NCBI RefSeq assembly: GCF_026153295.1
Contig: NZ_CP110616.1
Coordinates: 47,008 to 111,007, forward strand
Length of the DNA stretch: 64,000 bases
Direction: 5' to 3'
From: Rhodococcus antarcticus
Lineage (GTDB): Bacteria; Actinomycetota; Actinomycetes; Mycobacteriales; Mycobacteriaceae
A program made the position numbers and the translations under genes. Positions 60,633 through 64,000 of this stretch are shown piece by piece. Positions within the stretch are counted from its first letter, which is position 1; every line of letters begins with the position of its first letter. The notes below the pieces were generated by a model, which was given only the letters and a program-made list of their open reading frames with translations, had not been told where the DNA came from and searched no databases.

Positions 60633-61484
60633 TCAGGTGCCGGGCAGTCGGGGCCGCACAGCGGGATCAGGGGGTAGCTGGGCATGCCCACCGGCGTCGG
60701 TGACGACGACGGTGATCCCGGCCGCGAGGAACGGGGCCAGGGCGCTGGGTTCCGCCGAGTCGTCGGTCACGAGCGTCCAGCCCTCGGGCAGCCGGGCCCA
60801 GGCGTGGAAGGGTCGCTGACCGAGCTTCGCGGCGTGGGCCAGGACGTAGACAGTCTCGCCGCGACGCGCCATCAGCTCCTTGAGCCGGGTCTGTTCCATG
60901 GCCGCCTCGCAGATCCCGTCGTCGGCGGTGACGGCGTCGGCGCCGAGGAACACCCTGTCAAAGCTCATGCGCTCGAGCGCAGCTTCAGCCAGGGGACCGA
61001 CGAATCCTTGGGACAGGTGCCGGAGCGTGCCGCCCAAGCACTCCACGTGCACAGCCTCCGCGTCGGCGAGAGCCTCGAGAGTGGTCAGCCCCACCGTGGC
61101 CACCATGAGGGGGGCGTGCCCGCGCAGCTCGAATGCGAGTGCACCGGTGGTGGACCCGGCGTCGAGCAGCACCGACTCCCCCACGAGGACCTGGGCGGCT
61201 GCCCAGCGCCCGATACCCCGCTTGGCCTCGAAGGCCACCCCGATCCGCTGACGCAGCGAGGCCTCCGGGTGTGCGCTCAGGGCCATGGCGCCGCCATAGG
61301 TCCGCGCCAGGCGCCCCCCGGCGGTCAAGGTGGCCAGGTCCCGGCGGATGGTCGAGGCCGTTACGTCGAACTCCTCGGCGAGGTCCTCGACCGAGGCAAG
61401 TCCGCTCGTCGTCGCGAGACGGACGATCTGCTCGCGTCGGTGACGCGAACGCAGCTGCCGGGAGGTGCCGGGCTCGTTGGGCAT
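60633..61484 (-). CDS. DeoR-family transcriptional regulator
   Basis: A 283-residue regulator with an N-terminal DeoR helix-turn-helix (RREQIVRLATTSGLASVEDLAEEFDVTASTIRRDLATL) and a sugar-phosphate-sensing DeoRC domain (LLDAGSTTGALAFEL; VFLGADAVTADDGICEA). It is transcribed after the PdxA2 gene and before the dehydratase. It likely responds to a phosphorylated pathway intermediate. Confidence 0.9.
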   Translation of the reverse strand: MPNEPGTSRQLRSRHRREQIVRLATTSGLASVEDLAEEFDVTASTIRRDLATLTAGGRLARTYGGAMALSAHPEASLRQRIGVAFEAKRGIGRWAAAQVLVGESVLLDAGSTTGALAFELRGHAPLMVATVGLTTLEALADAEAVHVECLGGTLRHLSQGFVGPLAEAALERMSFDRVFLGADAVTADDGICEAAMEQTRLKELMARRGETVYVLAHAAKLGQRPFHAWARLPEGWTLVTDDSAEPSALAPFLAAGITVVVTDAGGHAQLPPDPAVRPRLPGT

Positions 61485-61521
61485 CAGCTGTTCCTCTCAC
61501 GTGGAGCGGAGCTGCGGTGGG

Positions 61522-62559
61522 TCATACGCTCGGCGGCGGGGACATCTGCGCGGCCTGGCGGAGGGCCTCGACCATGCTCCCGATCTGAACGGTCCCTGTC
61601 CCGGCGATGTCGAAGGCCGTGCCGTGGTCGACTGAGGTGCGGATGACCGGCAGACCGACGGTGATGTTGACCCCCGACTCGATGCCAAGGATCTTGACCG
61701 GGCCGTGGCCTTGGTCGTGGTACATCGCCACGATGAGGTCATAGTCGCCCCGGCCGGCGACGAAGAACGCGGTGTCAGCCGGTATGGGTCCACGTGCGTC
61801 GATGCCGTCGGCCTGGAGTCGCTCGATGGCCGGGACGATCTTCTCTTCCTCCTCGCCGTAACCGAAGAGCCCGTTCTCCCCGGCATGGGGGTTGATGCCG
61901 CAGACCCCGATGCGAGGTTCGGGAACCCCGGCCCGCAGCAGTGCCTCGTGCCCCCGGCGCACCGTGCGCTCGACTAGCCCGGGCTCGATCTTGGCTACCG
62001 CGTCGATGAGGCCGATGTGTGTGGTGACGTGGATGACCCGAATCTTGGGCGAGCTCAGCATCATCGACACCTCCCCGATGCCACAGAAGTGGGCGAGGAG
62101 CTCGGTGTGCCCGGGGTAGAGGTGTCCGGCCGCGTGGAGTGCTTCCTTGTTCAGCGGGGCGGTGCAGATGCCCTGGACCCGTCCGGCCATGGCGAGCTCA
62201 GCGGCCACCCGCACGTACTCGTAGGCGGCGTGGCCGGCGATGGCCGACATTTGTCCGAAAGGCAGGTCGGCGGGCAGCAGTCCCAGGTCGATGACGTTGA
62301 TACGGCCGGGGGTGAAGACCGCGGCCTCGGGGGTGGCGACGACAACGATCTCCGGGTGCAGCCCGAGCGCAGTCGCAGCGACCTGCAGTCGCACGGCGTC
62401 GCCGATTACGACGGGGCGACACCGCTCGTGGGCCGTCGGGTCGAGCAGTGCCCCGACGATCACCTCCGGCCCCACCCCGGCGCCGTCGCCCATGGTGACG
62501 GCGATCCACGGACGGTTGTCTTGTGTGGTCGACGTGGGAGGGGGGGTGGAGGTGGTCAT
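61522..62559 (-). CDS. PdxA2-type 4-phospho-threonate/erythronate dehydrogenase
   Basis: A 345-residue PdxA-family oxidative decarboxylase (VTMGDGAGVGPEV; CTAPLNKEALHAAGHLYPGHTE; HVTTHIGLIDAV; GINPHAGENGLFG; AMYHDQGHGPVKI), with the metal-binding His residues in place. When encoded with a DUF1537 kinase, PdxA2 proteins act on 4-phospho-D-threonate or D-erythronate to give dihydroxyacetone phosphate. Its ATG 62559 overlaps the upstream kinase stop. It is unlikely to serve vitamin B6 synthesis here. Confidence 0.92.
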   Translation of the reverse strand: MTTSTPPPTSTTQDNRPWIAVTMGDGAGVGPEVIVGALLDPTAHERCRPVVIGDAVRLQVAATALGLHPEIVVVATPEAAVFTPGRINVIDLGLLPADLPFGQMSAIAGHAAYEYVRVAAELAMAGRVQGICTAPLNKEALHAAGHLYPGHTELLAHFCGIGEVSMMLSSPKIRVIHVTTHIGLIDAVAKIEPGLVERTVRRGHEALLRAGVPEPRIGVCGINPHAGENGLFGYGEEEEKIVPAIERLQADGIDARGPIPADTAFFVAGRGDYDLIVAMYHDQGHGPVKILGIESGVNITVGLPVIRTSVDHGTAFDIAGTGTVQIGSMVEALRQAAQMSPPPSV

Positions 62560-63830
62560 GACGTGGTGCCTTTCGTGAGGTCGCGGCCAGATAAGGGGGT
62601 AGGTGTCGTGGGTACGGGGTGAGGTTCGCCGCCGGTGGGGCGCAGCGCAGCGAGGATCGACACGAGCGAGTCGGGGCCACCGAAGCTGCCAGGCCGGGTG
62701 ACGACGGTGCGGCCGTCATCGGTGGTGGAGATGACGGCGCCGTGGTGCACCGAGCCCGTCGGGGTGAGGGTGCGAACCCCCAGTGCATCCAGCACCCGAC
62801 GCGCGGTCTCGCCGCCGGTCAGCACGAGGTCGACCGGGCGGCCGACCTCCCGCAGCGCGGTGGCGACCAGGGTGGCCAGCCTTGCGACCAGGGCCCGGGA
62901 GACAGCGCCGTCCACCTCCGCCTCCACGGGTGGCACCCGGAGGATGAGCGCACCCACCGCGAGGCCCGCGATGATGGCGTCGACCCACTCGAGACCGCCG
63001 GTGCCGGCGAGCATCGTTGCCACCGGGAGGACCAGCTCGGGGATACCCGCGGCGACCAGGTGTGCCACCTGAACCGCGGCCACGGCCTCCGCCGTACCGA
63101 CCACGATCAACGGCCCGTCGACCGGCAAGGGGCCGGCAGATCGCACGGCCACACCCGAGGGGGTGTCGTTCCCCAGTGAGCGCCCGATGGCGGCGGCGAG
63201 TCCACCTGCGCCGGCCAGCGCAACACCCGGGACGCATGCGGTGGCGCGAGCGACCCGGTCGAGGTCGGCATCGCTCACCCCGTCGCAGACAGGAACCCGC
63301 CCGCCGGCGATGACCGACTGCAGCTCCTCAACCAGGTGGTCCGACCGAACGACGGACAACGGGACGACGGTCACGGAGAGCGGGTGCAACGCCTCAGCCA
63401 AGGAGCTGGGTGCACCCCGTCCTTCCACGGCCCAAGCGCCGACAGCGGAGAGGGGCAGCCCAGCCGCTGTTGGCACGCCGTCGATCACCACACGCTGCAG
63501 GACCGGTAACGCACTGGCCACGACCACAGGGCGGACTGCATCAACGGCGGCCGCGACCGGCCCGCGCAGTAAGGAGTCAAGCTTGAGAAAGATGCGTGCG
63601 GAACGCGCCTGGGAAACCACACTGTGGATACGGTCGGCCACAACCTCGGGTGGAAGGTGGCGGGAATCCAGGTCGACCACGCAGATCCGCGCCCGCAGCT
63701 CGACGGGATGGTGCCCCCCAAGGACGACCTGAGCGTCGGCCCGGGCCGCCCCCAGGAGGACAGTGATCTCGGCGGCACCGGAGAGGTCATCAGCAAGAGC
63801 AAGCATGTCGATGCCGGTCGGTGTGACCAT
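62556..63830 (-). CDS. Four-carbon acid sugar kinase, DUF1537 family (copy 2, DtnK-like)
   Basis: A 424-residue DUF1537 kinase: LALADDLSGAAEITVLL (DDLTGA-type motif), IFLKLDSLLRGPV (K-x-D-S-x-x-R-G), VLTGGETARRVLDALG and the C-terminal ATP-site VTRPGSFGG. GGGAGG precedes ATG 63830. It is coupled to the PdxA2 gene by ATGA overlap, the known pair for D-threonate/D-erythronate use. Direct repeats upstream mark its promoter region. Confidence 0.9.
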   Translation of the reverse strand: MVTPTGIDMLALADDLSGAAEITVLLGAARADAQVVLGGHHPVELRARICVVDLDSRHLPPEVVADRIHSVVSQARSARIFLKLDSLLRGPVAAAVDAVRPVVVASALPVLQRVVIDGVPTAAGLPLSAVGAWAVEGRGAPSSLAEALHPLSVTVVPLSVVRSDHLVEELQSVIAGGRVPVCDGVSDADLDRVARATACVPGVALAGAGGLAAAIGRSLGNDTPSGVAVRSAGPLPVDGPLIVVGTAEAVAAVQVAHLVAAGIPELVLPVATMLAGTGGLEWVDAIIAGLAVGALILRVPPVEAEVDGAVSRALVARLATLVATALREVGRPVDLVLTGGETARRVLDALGVRTLTPTGSVHHGAVISTTDDGRTVVTRPGSFGGPDSLVSILAALRPTGGEPHPVPTTPTPLSGRDLTKGTTS

Positions 63831-63882
63831 CGCTCGCCTCCCGTCGACGCACGGCCCGCGGTGCCCGCTCGTATGTGTAGCC

Positions 63883-63922
63883 TCGCACGAAGTGCGCACA
63901 ACGCGTTCTTACTTGCACGAAT
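63883..63922. promoter_or_regulatory. Direct repeats T(C/T)GCACGAA, 30 bp apart, upstream of kinase/PdxA2 operon
   Basis: TCGCACGAAG (63883-63892) and TTGCACGAAT (63913-63922) are spaced by three helical turns, each followed by CGC-containing half-dyads. Likely operator pair for the DeoR regulator; inference. Confidence 0.45.
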
Positions 63923-64000
63923 CACGCACGTGGTGCAGCGTCACTCCCCATTCCCGCCCGGACCGGGTACCACACCGACTGCTGACGCGAGAGGTCGATG

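Noticed and set aside
59335..60819. Plus-strand frame of 494 codons
   Set aside because: Antisense shadow of the TarD-like dehydratase gene, whose active-site residues are all intact.
1..64000. tRNA, rRNA, CRISPR arrays and complete insertion sequences
   Set aside because: No clover-leaf with a GTTCRA-type T-loop, no repeat-spacer array and no transposase with terminal repeats was found by reading.

Overview
The window is high-GC DNA from an actinobacterium. The signs are many GTG starts, pervasive 4-base stop/start overlaps (GTGA, ATGA), a maleylpyruvate isomerase of the mycothiol-dependent type with its Zn ligands in place, and a Ddn-like (F420-type) reductase. I cannot name the genus from sequence alone. 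No rRNA, tRNA or CRISPR array was seen.

Layout. (1) 1-4.4 kb: an edge-truncated membrane-anchored protein, a luciferase-like flavin oxidoreductase, a zinc alcohol dehydrogenase and an isochorismatase-like hydrolase. (2) 4.4-16 kb: an aromatic catabolism block. On the minus strand lie a class A FAD hydroxylase, an NMT1/SsuA-type ABC importer and a 4-hydroxyacetophenone-type Baeyer-Villiger monooxygenase. On the plus strand a translationally coupled operon encodes gentisate 1,2-dioxygenase, fumarylpyruvate hydrolase and mycothiol-dependent maleylpyruvate isomerase. Two IclR regulators lie between. Together they would take a hydroxybenzoate or similar aromatic to gentisate and then to fumarate and pyruvate. 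(3) 16-23.9 kb: single genes including a RelBE-type toxin-antitoxin pair, a NarL-type two-component system, and a membrane protein with an XRE repressor behind a readable operator/promoter. (4) 23.2-32 kb: a decayed mobilizable element with a Fic toxin and its antitoxin, MobC, a MOB-P relaxase, an accessory gene, a secreted HNH-like nuclease, a membrane protein whose frame continues past a stop, and a degraded second copy of the accessory gene. (5) 32-36 kb: an NtaA/SnaA-type monooxygenase and gene remnants.

(6) 35.8-44.4 kb: an amide-nitrogen island with a cytosolic AmiC-like amide sensor, MarR regulator, SatP-like transporter, MetX-like hydrolase, and two divergent-age acetamidase/formamidase loci. 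Each has a FmdB-type zinc-ribbon gene and a shared 35-bp upstream element. (7) 44.7-47.4 kb: a tightly coupled five-gene alkylation-repair-like operon (sigma-like regulator, Ogt, 2OG-Fe(II) oxygenase, Ada-type metal-binding protein lacking the first cysteine, unknown protein). (8) 47.5-49.5 kb: PhoU, SnoaL and EAL remnants around an MFS permease.

(9) 49.6-63.9 kb: a four-carbon acid-sugar catabolic locus. It holds two DUF1537 acid-sugar kinases, a PdxA2-type dehydrogenase, a 3-hydroxyacid dehydrogenase, a D-tartrate dehydratase-like enolase, a class II aldolase, an Asp/Glu racemase-like protein, an epimerase, a ribose-type ABC importer, and GntR and DeoR regulators. This region is the best candidate for an undescribed pathway. 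Palindromes and long hairpins in its gaps suggest where it is regulated.
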